Positions 15,353 to 22,882 of a DNA stretch of 64,000 bases are shown here, piece by piece. Source of the DNA: Paradesulfitobacterium ferrireducens (GTDB taxonomy: Bacteria; Bacillota; Desulfitobacteriia; Desulfitobacteriales; Desulfitobacteriaceae); the NCBI RefSeq assembly GCF_017310645.1, contig NZ_JAFLRH010000022.1, positions 103,010 through 167,009 of the forward strand. The letters run 5' to 3'. The notes under the pieces are model-generated. The model was not told the origin of the DNA. It ran no database searches and saw only the letters and a program-made list of their open reading frames with translations. A program made the position numbers and the translations under genes. The first letter of the stretch is position 1. Each line of letters starts with the position of its first letter.

Positions 15353-17167
15353 ATGGATACTTTTAAGGTAACGTTTCTTCCCGTTAAGGCCGAGGTCGAA
15401 GTCGAAAACGGCACGACTGTGATGGAAGCGGCCATAGAAGCGGGGATAGAACTCGAAGGCCCGTGCGGCGGCAAGGGAACTTGTGGCAAGTGCCGGGTTA
15501 AGCTCATAGGAGAAAATAGTGAGGAGTTTGTACTAGCCTGCCGCACAACCGTAAGTAAGAATTTGATGGTTGAGATTCCCCATCTTGAAGTTTCTTTGCA
15601 CCGTAAGAGCGAGTTAACTCAAAGCGAGCTTGATTTTGACATTAATCCCGGAATCAAAAAAGTCTACCTTGAGTTAGACAAGCCGTCGCTGGAAGATCAG
15701 AGCCCGGATGCTACCCGTCTCTGGCGCGCCTTAAGCAAGACAGGCAGTTTTAGTGACTTAGATAACCTGAACATCCGGATTGATGTTTTGCGGACATTGC
15801 ATCAAAGTCTGCGGCAAGATGATTTTAAAGTAACTGCCACTGTCGCCAATGGAGAAGTAATAAAGGTCGAAGCGGGGGATGTATCGCGCCAACTGTTCGG
15901 GTTAGCGGTGGATATCGGTACGACTACGGTGGTCGCATCTCTGGTTGATCTCGGTACAGGGGAGACTCTGGCTACGGCTTCAGCTACAAATACGCAAAAC
16001 ATTTTTGGAGCTGATGTTATCGCCCGGATTGAGCATGTAATGAATGATGACAGAGGGCTTGAACATCTAAATAAACGGGTTGTCGGAGTGATTAACCGTC
16101 TGTTGGCGAAGTTCGCTCAGGCAGTGGAGATTTCTCCCGAGGAAATCTTGCAGGTGGCTGTTGTCGGCAATACCACGATGAGTCATTTGTTCCTGGGCTT
16201 AGATCCCACGTACCTGGCTTCATCCCCGTTTATTCCGGTATCTGCGCATTTGGTGCGAGCAGAGGCTAAAGACTTGGGTCTGGAGATATTTGCGCATGCT
16301 CCTGTTTACATGCTGCCAAATATCGCCGGATATGTCGGAGCAGATACTGTGGGGGTAATTCTCTCCACCGGAGTGCACAAACAAACAGGAATACGCCTTG
16401 CGGTTGATATCGGCACCAATGGCGAGATTGTTTTAGCCGCTTTTGGAAAGCTTTGGACGTGTTCAACAGCCGCCGGACCGGCGTTTGAAGGAGCACAAAT
16501 TCAATTCGGCATGCGGGCCGCTACTGGAGCTATTGAGAAGGTAAAAATCGATAAAGATGTCCATTTGAGTATTATTGGAAATGCTCCGGCCAAAGGGATT
16601 TGCGGTTCCGGCTTAATGGACATTGTAAGTGAATTAGTTAAAGAAGGCATAGTGGATGAAAGCGGCAGAATGCTCAGCCGGGAACAGGCCGTTCACTTAC
16701 CCCAGGCATTGCAAATGCGCCTGGACCACAATGCCGTCTACGGCAACCACTTTATTCTCGCTGCTAATCCGGGGTCAGAGCCAGTGGTAATCACGCAAAA
16801 GGATGTCAGAGAACTGCAACTGGCGAAAGCGGCTATCTATGCAGGAATCGAGATTCTGCTCAAAGAAGCCGGCTTACGTGCGAATGATCTCGACCAAGTA
16901 TTGTTGGCAGGAGCCTTTGGCAGTTACATCGATAAACGGAGTGCGCTAGCCCTCGGCTTGCTGCCGCCGGTGGCTCCGGACAAGATTATCTCCGTGGGCA
17001 ACGCCGCCGGGGCGGGTGCCAAGCTAGCTTTGCTCTCCAGACACTTGCGCGCGGAGGCCGAGGATTTGGCCCGGAGGGTCACGCATGTAGAGCTGTCGAC
17101 GAGGCAGGATTTTCAGGAATTTTTTATGAAAGCTATTGGCTTTCAGTCGGAAGGGGTAGACTTCTGA
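15353..17167 (+). CDS. RACo-type corrinoid activation protein (ATP-dependent, [2Fe-2S])
   Basis: 604-residue reductive activator of corrinoid proteins. The N-terminal plant-type ferredoxin domain carries GPCGGKGTCGKCRVKL and a later Cys in LACRTT (cluster ligands about residues 42-64). A linker region follows, then the C-terminal ASKHA domain with GLAVDIGTTTVVASLVDL, AVDIGTNGEIVLA and AGAFGSYIDKRSA. RACo proteins re-reduce inactive Co(II) corrinoid to Co(I) using ATP and low-potential electrons. This fits the methyltransferase genes upstream. GGAGGTGAG precedes ATG 15353. It is 12 bases from lutC, so it is co-transcribed with the lut genes. Confidence 0.93.
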   Translation: MDTFKVTFLPVKAEVEVENGTTVMEAAIEAGIELEGPCGGKGTCGKCRVKLIGENSEEFVLACRTTVSKNLMVEIPHLEVSLHRKSELTQSELDFDINPGIKKVYLELDKPSLEDQSPDATRLWRALSKTGSFSDLDNLNIRIDVLRTLHQSLRQDDFKVTATVANGEVIKVEAGDVSRQLFGLAVDIGTTTVVASLVDLGTGETLATASATNTQNIFGADVIARIEHVMNDDRGLEHLNKRVVGVINRLLAKFAQAVEISPEEILQVAVVGNTTMSHLFLGLDPTYLASSPFIPVSAHLVRAEAKDLGLEIFAHAPVYMLPNIAGYVGADTVGVILSTGVHKQTGIRLAVDIGTNGEIVLAAFGKLWTCSTAAGPAFEGAQIQFGMRAATGAIEKVKIDKDVHLSIIGNAPAKGICGSGLMDIVSELVKEGIVDESGRMLSREQAVHLPQALQMRLDHNAVYGNHFILAANPGSEPVVITQKDVRELQLAKAAIYAGIEILLKEAGLRANDLDQVLLAGAFGSYIDKRSALALGLLPPVAPDKIISVGNAAGAGAKLALLSRHLRAEAEDLARRVTHVELSTRQDFQEFFMKAIGFQSEGVDF

Positions 17168-17179
17168 GGAGGGCGGGGA

Positions 17180-17728
17180 ATGGAAGACTATTACCAAAGT
17201 TTTCGTGTCAAACTTGAGGGAGTCTCAGGAGAGTGCTACCGGGTAGCTACGGCTGCAGAAGGGATCGAATTGGCCACGCATGTCTTACAAAGCAAAGGAG
17301 TAAAATCAGTGGCCCTTGCCGGTTTTTTCCTGAGTGAGGCGGGGGGCTTGGCTTCAAAACTGGCCCAGGCCGGAATTACCGTACACACGGAGAATCTTCG
17401 GGCAGCCGCCCCCGAAGCTGATGCCGGCATTACCATAGGGCGGTGGGCAATCGCGGAGACCGGCACGATTGTGCAAACAGCCACTGATGTCGATGAACGC
17501 CTCTGTTCCACCCTGCCGCCGTTACATCTTGTTTTGCTGTCAACAGATGCCTTGGTTCCTACCTTGGCTGAAGCCTTGAAGCGGATCCACAGTTCTCCGG
17601 AGATTCCGGGATTTGTGGGTTTTATCACCGGCCCCAGCCGCACTTCGGACATTGAAAGAGTGCTAACCATAGGAGTGCACGGCCCGGAGCAATTCATCGC
17701 GGTCTTCGTGGAGGGGGAGGTGGAGTAA
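17180..17728 (+). CDS. lutC: LutC-like LUD-domain protein
   Basis: LUD-domain protein (PF02589) of 182 residues. It shows the family pattern AGITIGRWAIAETGTIVQTA, then DERLCSTLPPLHLVLL and a C-terminal GPSRTSDIERVLTIGVHGP. LutC is one of three subunits of the LutABC iron-sulfur L-lactate oxidase that makes pyruvate. It is followed at one base by a fused LutB/LutA protein, giving a complete set in two genes. The GGAGGGCGGGGA ribosome binding site is strong. Confidence 0.88.
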   Translation: MEDYYQSFRVKLEGVSGECYRVATAAEGIELATHVLQSKGVKSVALAGFFLSEAGGLASKLAQAGITVHTENLRAAAPEADAGITIGRWAIAETGTIVQTATDVDERLCSTLPPLHLVLLSTDALVPTLAEALKRIHSSPEIPGFVGFITGPSRTSDIERVLTIGVHGPEQFIAVFVEGEVE

Positions 17729-17729
17729 A

Positions 17730-19922
17730 GTGGGAAAGCCGGAGGTTAAGGGCAAAATTAAGAAAGCCTTGGACAATCAGGTGCTGCGCGGGGCTTTAGG
17801 CAAATTCGGAGACACGTATATCGAAGCAAGGGCGAAAGCCTATGAGGGGTATGATTTTGAAGCGTTGCGCTCCAAGGTGGCAGAAAGGAAAGCCTACGCT
17901 GCCTCCCATCTGGAGGAAATGCTGGACCGTTTTGAAAAAGCGGCCGCTGAGCGGGGGGCCAAGGTATACCGGGCAGCCGGGGCGGAGGATGCCAAGCGTT
18001 ATATTGTAGAAGTAGCCGCGCGCAATGGGGTTAAAAACATCGTGAAGTCCAAATCCATGGCTTCTGAGGAAATTCACCTGAATCAAGCGCTAGCGGCAGC
18101 CGGGTGCGATGTGCAGGAGACAGACCTAGGGGAATGGATTATTCAGCTGGCGCACCAGCGCCCTTCCCATATGGTCCTGCCGGCCATTCACATGACCAAA
18201 GAACAAGTGGCCGAGGTGTTCACGGATAACCTGCAGCGGCCAAATGACCCGGAAATTGCGGCTTTAGTCAAAACGGCGCGCCTGGAGCTTAGAAAAAAAT
18301 TCCTCCAGGCAGACATGGGAATATCCGGGGCCAATATGGCGATTGCCGAAACCGGAACCCTGGTTATGCTCACAAACGAGGGCAATGCCCGTCTTACCTC
18401 TACTCTGCCGCGAGTGCATGTATTTCTGGTCGGACTTGAGAAGCTGATCCCGAATTTCGAGGATGCGCTCTACGTCCTCCAGACCCTGCCCCGCAGTGCT
18501 ACCGCCCAGCAGCTGACCAGCTATGTGACCATGATTACCGGTCCTACGCCGGCCTACTATCCGGACGGAAGCGTCCAGGACAAGGAATTTCATATCGTGA
18601 TCATGGACAACGGGCGCCGGCAGATGTATGCCGACGATAAGTTCAAAAAATCCTTTCAGTGCATCCGCTGCGCTTCCTGCCTCAATGTCTGCCCGATTTA
18701 TCAATTGGTGGGGGGGCATGTCTACGGCCATATTTATACCGGCGGAATCGGGGCCATCCTCACCGCTTTTCTCCATTCGGAAGAAGATGCCAAGGACGTG
18801 CAGAGCCTGTGCCTCCAATGCGGGAAGTGTGCGGAAGTCTGCCCCGGCCAGCTCGATATTCCGGAAATGATCCTAGAGATTCGCAATCGCATCGGGGATA
18901 AGAAAAAACTCCCCTTCACCCAAAAATTTGCGCTCGACGTGGTATCGAACCGGCGCTTGTTTCATTCTTTGCTTAGGGTGGCGTCAAAAGCCCAAAAGCC
19001 GCTCAGCCAAGGCCATGGGTTTATCCGGCATCTGCCTTTGTTTCTCTCCGGGCTGACGGAGCAGAAAAGCCTGCCTGAGATTGCAGATGTTCCGTTTAGG
19101 GATCTCTTCAAGAATGTGAAACAGGAAGTACCCTCACCCAAGGGTAAGATTGCCTTCTATGCAGGGTGCCTGATTGATTTTGTCTATCCCCGGATCGGGG
19201 AAGCTGTGATCAAAACGCTCAATGCCAAGGGGTATGAAGTGACGTTTCCGGAAGGCCAGTCTTGCTGCGGAGCCCCGGCCAGCTATATGGGGGATCGGGA
19301 AAATGCGCGGAAATCGGCTGTGCTCAACCTTGAAGCCCTCCATGCCGAAGCAGTGGACTATGTGGTCACAGCTTGCCCGACCTGCACCCATGCGCTCAAA
19401 GACAGATTTGCGGAACTGGTGGCGGGTGATCCCGTGTGGGCGCCGAGGGCAGCCGAGCTTAGCCGCAAGTCCCGGGATTTTTCCCAGCTTTTAAGTGAAC
19501 TGGGCAGCGATCCTCCGGAACCCAAGGGCAAGCCAGGAAAGCGGAAGGTAACTTATCACGATTCCTGTCATCTCAAACGTAAAGCGGGCGTCTTTCTTGA
19601 ACCGCGCCAGCACATGCAAAATATTGAGGGGCTTGAACTGGTGGAAATGAAAGAGTCGGATAGCTGCTGCGGGTTCGGCGGTTCGTATTCTATCAAATTC
19701 CCGGAGCTTTCAGCACCCATTCTGGAGCGAAAGCTTAAAAATATTGAGGCCAGCGGGGCTGAGGTCGTTGCTGTGGACTGCCCGGGCTGCCTGATGCAGA
19801 TTGCCGGCGGCTTGGACAAGAAAGGGTCTAAAATTATCGTCAAGCACACCGCGGAATTAATCACAGATGAAGCTCTGACTGAAAACCGAAAAGAAAACGA
19901 CTTGCGACAAAACAAGTGCTAA
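17730..19922 (+). CDS. lutB: Fused LutB-LutA iron-sulfur protein (LUD + 2x[4Fe-4S] + CCG domains)
   Basis: 730-residue fusion. The N-terminal LUD domain (about 60-300) shows AIAETGTLVMLTNEGNARL. Two ferredoxin motifs follow: CIRCASCLNVCP (about 311) and CLQCGKCAEVCPG (about 363). The C-terminal part has two cysteine-rich CCG domains: SCCGAPASYMGD with TACPTC, and DSCHLKR with SCCGFGGSYSIKFPE and DCPGCLMQ. LutA and LutB are separate proteins in Bacillus; here they are one chain. The likely job is oxidation of L-lactate to pyruvate with electrons to the quinone pool or flavoproteins. Co-transcription with RACo leaves open that it also supplies electrons for corrinoid reduction. Confidence 0.87.
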   Translation: MGKPEVKGKIKKALDNQVLRGALGKFGDTYIEARAKAYEGYDFEALRSKVAERKAYAASHLEEMLDRFEKAAAERGAKVYRAAGAEDAKRYIVEVAARNGVKNIVKSKSMASEEIHLNQALAAAGCDVQETDLGEWIIQLAHQRPSHMVLPAIHMTKEQVAEVFTDNLQRPNDPEIAALVKTARLELRKKFLQADMGISGANMAIAETGTLVMLTNEGNARLTSTLPRVHVFLVGLEKLIPNFEDALYVLQTLPRSATAQQLTSYVTMITGPTPAYYPDGSVQDKEFHIVIMDNGRRQMYADDKFKKSFQCIRCASCLNVCPIYQLVGGHVYGHIYTGGIGAILTAFLHSEEDAKDVQSLCLQCGKCAEVCPGQLDIPEMILEIRNRIGDKKKLPFTQKFALDVVSNRRLFHSLLRVASKAQKPLSQGHGFIRHLPLFLSGLTEQKSLPEIADVPFRDLFKNVKQEVPSPKGKIAFYAGCLIDFVYPRIGEAVIKTLNAKGYEVTFPEGQSCCGAPASYMGDRENARKSAVLNLEALHAEAVDYVVTACPTCTHALKDRFAELVAGDPVWAPRAAELSRKSRDFSQLLSELGSDPPEPKGKPGKRKVTYHDSCHLKRKAGVFLEPRQHMQNIEGLELVEMKESDSCCGFGGSYSIKFPELSAPILERKLKNIEASGAEVVAVDCPGCLMQIAGGLDKKGSKIIVKHTAELITDEALTENRKENDLRQNKC

Positions 19923-20019
19923 TTAGCCATTATTTGCTCAAGGAGTTTTACCCTCGAAGTAGAAATAATCTTAAGTAAAGCGGACAACCTTTAATCCGGA
20001 TTATTAATAAGGCAATGCG

Positions 20020-20395
20020 TTGCCACGAGAGCGAGCGAAATCGCAGGAGGAGGAAGGGGTTCGCGCCAGAGTCTGCCAGGAGGGAGGGATGTTGGCTTTC
20101 CGGTGAATACCGCTTGTTTGGATAAGCTCTTGGGGGAGTGGGGATACTGATACTAACTTTTAGGCGATTGGCTGTAAGAATGATTCGCACTCCACATCCT
20201 TATCTTCTGAAAGACTTTTCCTAACCTACGGTTTGGAACCGGGAAGGACTCTATCCTAGGCATTAAAGACGCGTCTTAACCCCTGTGACTGCAGCGCAGG
20301 GGGGAGATCGTCCCGTGGCCTGCCACTCTGTTGGAGAGCGGTCGTCGGTAGACTACGGGAAATTCTTAAGCCCAGGGAAGGGCTTAATTTTTTTT
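20020..20395 (+). ncRNA. Putative structured RNA with 3' terminator, family not recognised
   Basis: 557 bases between lutB and the HAD gene hold no convincing gene. Several stems can be drawn on the plus strand: GATAAG / CTTATC with an inner GAGTG / CACTC, CCCCTG / CAGGGG around 20280-20301, and CCCGTGG / CTACGGG around 20312-20360 with an inner CTCT / AGAG. The stretch ends in a clear intrinsic terminator (AAGCCC / GGGCTT followed by nine T, about 20369-20397). Possible identities include 6S RNA or an unknown RNA; the hallmarks of SRP RNA, RNase P RNA, tmRNA and cobalamin riboswitches were not found. Confidence 0.4.
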
Positions 20396-20397
20396 TG
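20369..20397 (+). terminator. Rho-independent terminator of putative RNA
   Basis: The stem AAGCCC / GGGCTT with a short AGGGAA loop is followed by AATTTTTTTTT. It lies about 80 bases upstream of the HAD gene and faces plus-strand transcription. Confidence 0.8.
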
Positions 20398-20479
20398 CTA
20401 AACCAACTTGAGGAAGAGAAGGAAACGGGCTCATCATAGAGAATACTTTAAGGTATGCTAGTCCGCAGTTAGCCATCGG

Positions 20480-21196
20480 ATGAAGGGGGAACCTGTTTTG
20501 ATTCGTGCGATTCTATTTGATCTGGATGGAACCCTGTCCCTGATGGATCAGGATGAATTTATGCGTAATTATGTGGGTCTTTTGGCCCCGCGTTTTGCTC
20601 ATCTTTTGGCTCCGGACCGTTTTGGGAAGCAGCTTATGCGTTCGACCGATGTGATGGTAAAAGAACCTCAGCCCGGTCGTACCAATTTACAAACTTTCTT
20701 TGACGACTTTAATAAGGCTACCGGACTTTCATACACTAATTTATGGCCTATCTTTGAAAAGTTCTACGAAACGGATTTCCCGGCTTTGCGTGTTCTGGCC
20801 AAACCGAATCCTGAAGGGAAGAAAGCTGTGTTAACCGCTGTGAAACAAGGATTTGTGACGGCGGTGGCTTCTAACCCGGTCATGCCTCTGACAGCCATGA
20901 AAGAACGGATTCGCTGGGCCGAGCTCACCCCTGAAGATTTTACGTTAATTCCTTCCATTGAAGACTTTCATTCGTGCAAGCCGCATCTCAGCTTCTTCGA
21001 AGAATTAGCAGAAAGGTTGGGCATGAATCCTGAAGAGTGTTTAATGGTCGGAAACCACCCCATCGAGGATTTAGCTGCCCGCGAGACCGGAATGAAAGTG
21101 TTCTTAGTCGGTAATCCCCCGGCAGACGTGGTGACAGATTATCACGGGGAGTTAAGCGATTTGATCAAACTCATCCTTCAAGGGAACTTCTCCTAG
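20480..21196 (+). CDS. HAD-superfamily hydrolase
   Basis: Phosphatase-like protein of 238 residues. Motif I is the nucleophile segment LFDLDGTLSLMD near the N terminus. Motif II is VASNPV (about residue 130), motif III a lysine in FHSCKPHLSFF (about 172), and motif IV is VGNHPIEDLAARETGM. The cap between motifs I and II is alpha-helical. The substrate is unknown; the architecture is that of phosphoglycolate-phosphatase or haloacid-dehalogenase-like enzymes. GTG- or ATG-type starts nearby are possible; ATG 20480 follows GCCATCGG, while a TTG at 20498 has GGGGGAACC upstream and may be the real start. Confidence 0.85.
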   Translation: MKGEPVLIRAILFDLDGTLSLMDQDEFMRNYVGLLAPRFAHLLAPDRFGKQLMRSTDVMVKEPQPGRTNLQTFFDDFNKATGLSYTNLWPIFEKFYETDFPALRVLAKPNPEGKKAVLTAVKQGFVTAVASNPVMPLTAMKERIRWAELTPEDFTLIPSIEDFHSCKPHLSFFEELAERLGMNPEECLMVGNHPIEDLAARETGMKVFLVGNPPADVVTDYHGELSDLIKLILQGNFS

Positions 21197-21198
21197 AC

Positions 21199-21609
21199 AT
21201 GCAGCCTGCCCTGACACCTAGCATGGAGCTTTTATTCCAGGAATTCCTGCGCCGTTACCGGGAATTGCAGGCGGCTAAGGCCTTAGAAACCATATGGTTT
21301 ACATGTGCTGTGCTTTTAGGGACAGCCGTTGTTATTCTTCCCTGGATTTTTCCGGATAAGGGACTTCCTCTCACCGGAATCGCTCTCATCTTTCTTTTTT
21401 TGATTGTGCACCAATATATCCGGCAAAATCAGAGGGTTGAACACCTGAGTGTCAATGTTCACGTCTTGCATCATCATCTCTTGGGAAAGCTTGAGGTGGG
21501 ATTTTGTGAGCATTTGTTAGATTGTAGCTGTGCTGAAGACTTTCGCCGTCATGTATGGCAGAATTACGGGATCTCCCTGAATGGCGGAAGTCTTGAGGAG
21601 AGATACTAA
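21199..21609 (+). CDS. Small membrane protein of unknown function
   Basis: 136 residues, not recognised. Residues about 30-75 form two adjacent hydrophobic segments (IWFTCAVLLGTAVVILPWIF and LTGIALIFLFLIVHQYI) consistent with a membrane hairpin. The soluble C terminus contains HVLHHHLLGKLEVGFCEHLLDC, rich in His and Cys, which might bind metal. It starts 2 bases after the HAD gene, so the two are likely co-transcribed and coupled. Confidence 0.7.
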   Translation: MQPALTPSMELLFQEFLRRYRELQAAKALETIWFTCAVLLGTAVVILPWIFPDKGLPLTGIALIFLFLIVHQYIRQNQRVEHLSVNVHVLHHHLLGKLEVGFCEHLLDCSCAEDFRRHVWQNYGISLNGGSLEERY

Positions 21610-21638
21610 CCTCGAAAAATATAAAGGAGTGTTTATCA

Positions 21639-22019
21639 GTGCAAGCAAAAGTAGTTTCTTCCACCGCCGCCCCGGCAGCGATCGGACCGTATTCGCAGGC
21701 GATCGTATTTGACAAATTTGTGTTTACTTCAGGTCAGATCCCTTTAACTGCGGAAGGACAGCTTGTGGGGGAAGGGATCGTTGAACAGGCAGAACAGTCT
21801 CTGCGCAACTTGGAAGCCGTGTTGAAAGCCGCAGGATCTTCTCTTAACCAAGTGGTAAAAACGACCGTTTTCCTGCAGGACATGAATGATTTTGCCACGG
21901 TCAATGAAATATACAGCCGTTTCTTCTCAGAGCACAAGCCGGCCCGGTCAGCAGTACAGGTAGCCCGGCTGCCGAAGGATGTCAAGATTGAGATCGAAGC
22001 CGTCGCGTATTTAGGCTAA
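21639..22019 (+). CDS. ridA: RidA-family enamine/imine deaminase
   Basis: 126-residue trimeric YjgF/YER057c/UK114 protein that hydrolyses reactive 2-aminoacrylate and related enamines made by PLP enzymes. Characteristic motifs are AAIGPYSQAI, VFTSGQIPL, EQAEQSLRNLEAVL and PARSAVQVARLP with the substrate-binding arginine. The start is GTG 21639 after AAAGGAGTG. A terminator follows directly. Confidence 0.95.
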   Translation: MQAKVVSSTAAPAAIGPYSQAIVFDKFVFTSGQIPLTAEGQLVGEGIVEQAEQSLRNLEAVLKAAGSSLNQVVKTTVFLQDMNDFATVNEIYSRFFSEHKPARSAVQVARLPKDVKIEIEAVAYLG

Positions 22020-22042
22020 GCAGACGGGGTATGAACGTTACA

Positions 22043-22078
22043 GGGGCTCTCAGAGTTTTTTTCTGAGTAGCCCCCTTT
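22043..22078 (+). terminator. Rho-independent terminator after ridA
   Basis: GGGGCT...CTCAGAG pairs with CTGAGTAGCCCC around a T-rich loop; CCTTTGATTT follows. It ends the HAD-ridA transcription unit. Confidence 0.7.
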
Positions 22079-22129
22079 GATTTCCGTTCATCAGAGACGC
22101 TAAAATTATTCTGCCCTGAAAATAGACGA

Positions 22130-22312
22130 GGGGCAATTACTTAGCGAACCGTAGAGCAGAGGAGCGTCGAGAGCGCAGTTGATTCAGCGTTAAGCAGCGT
22201 CACGGGACTAGTCCACGGATGGACTGATGCCGCGAGTGCCAGGACGGCACAGGAGCGGCGCACTTCAGGTATTACCCTAAGGTTTGGCGCTGTAGCTGAA
22301 TCAACAAGCTCA
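22130..22312. other. Noncoding region with nested inverted repeats
   Basis: No gene was found here. A long-range inverted repeat (GTTGATTCAG near 22173 and CTGAATCAAC near 22296) encloses smaller hairpins: AGTCCA-CGGA-TGGACT near 22210 and the nested GCCGC..GTGCC-AGGA-CGGCAC..GCGGC near 22229-22259. This gives a branched fold of about 130 bases that could be an RNA or a mobile palindrome. It is adjacent to the structured element at 22361. Confidence 0.4.
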
Positions 22313-22360
22313 TCCTTCGGCGAACAGCTTCACGCTGTTCGAGCATCCGGCGCGTGGTAC

Positions 22361-22484
22361 GATTATCTCCGGTGACATGAATCTCCGGTGGAGATTCATG
22401 CCGAGGGCGATTCCACAGAGAATACTCACCGCCCGAGGATGATAATCGCCGAAGCCGCACAACACCAGAGAATCTCTTCGCGGC
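22361..22484. repeat. Conserved intergenic structured element, copy A
   Basis: Outer stem GATTATC (22361-22367) pairs with GATAATC (22441-22447). Inside are junction TCCGGTGAC, a perfect 11-bp hairpin (22376-22400), junction CCGAG, a second hairpin (GGGCG / CGCCC, 22405-22434), and junction GAGGAT. A further hairpin (GCCGC / GCGGC) follows to about 22484. The same plan with the same junction sequences but different stem sequences occurs at 54713-54841. The direction of transcription, if any, is not known. Confidence 0.6.
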
Positions 22485-22573
22485 GAAGGATGCGGGTAAT
22501 GCACCTTGGCTATTTTCATCCATCAGTGGTGCCGCATAGCGGCATGGGAGTCTGACTCCTGACTCCTGCTTGC

Positions 22574-22804
22574 TTATGTTGGATTCACTGTCACCGGCTG
22601 ATGCGGTGCCGGCTCATTCGCATAATTGGAATTCATAGGAGTAACTGAACCGATATCCACGTTCACTTGCACCGGGACCGGTGCGGCCATGACAATCTCA
22701 TCTTCAGGATACCCCATGGCCATTAGTTCTAAATACCGGTGTTCGGCTTGTTCCTGGCTGATGAAATCTAATTCTTTTTTTAACCCGACGATATAGTCCA
22801 TCAT
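22574..22804 (-). CDS. Small hypothetical protein
   Basis: About 76 residues starting MMDYIVGLKKELDFISQEQAEHR in two parts: a helical N-terminal segment with the short motif YLELMAMGYPEDEIVMAA, and a proline- and valine-rich C-terminal tail (PVPVQVNVDIG, APHQPVTVNPT). No family was recognised. The start near 22804 follows a GAGGTGA ribosome binding site on the minus strand. It is about 80 bases downstream of the helicase gene on the same strand and may share its transcript. Confidence 0.6.
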   Translation of the reverse strand: MMDYIVGLKKELDFISQEQAEHRYLELMAMGYPEDEIVMAAPVPVQVNVDIGSVTPMNSNYANEPAPHQPVTVNPT

Positions 22805-22882
22805 TATCACCTCATAGGAATTATGAGGCAATCCGGACGAAATTATACATTTATTAGGAGTACACGTATCAGGGTTAAAGTA

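Noticed and set aside
19948..20190. Minus-strand 80-residue gene in the gap before the HAD gene
   Set aside because: No ribosome binding site and no recognisable pattern; the region folds as RNA.
20200..20370. Cobalamin riboswitch
   Set aside because: A CCTGCCACT-like string is present, but the B12 box and the rest of the conserved core are missing on both strands.
22272..22523. Minus-strand 83-residue gene in the gap after ridA
   Set aside because: It runs through the palindromic element, lacks a ribosome binding site and has unnatural composition.
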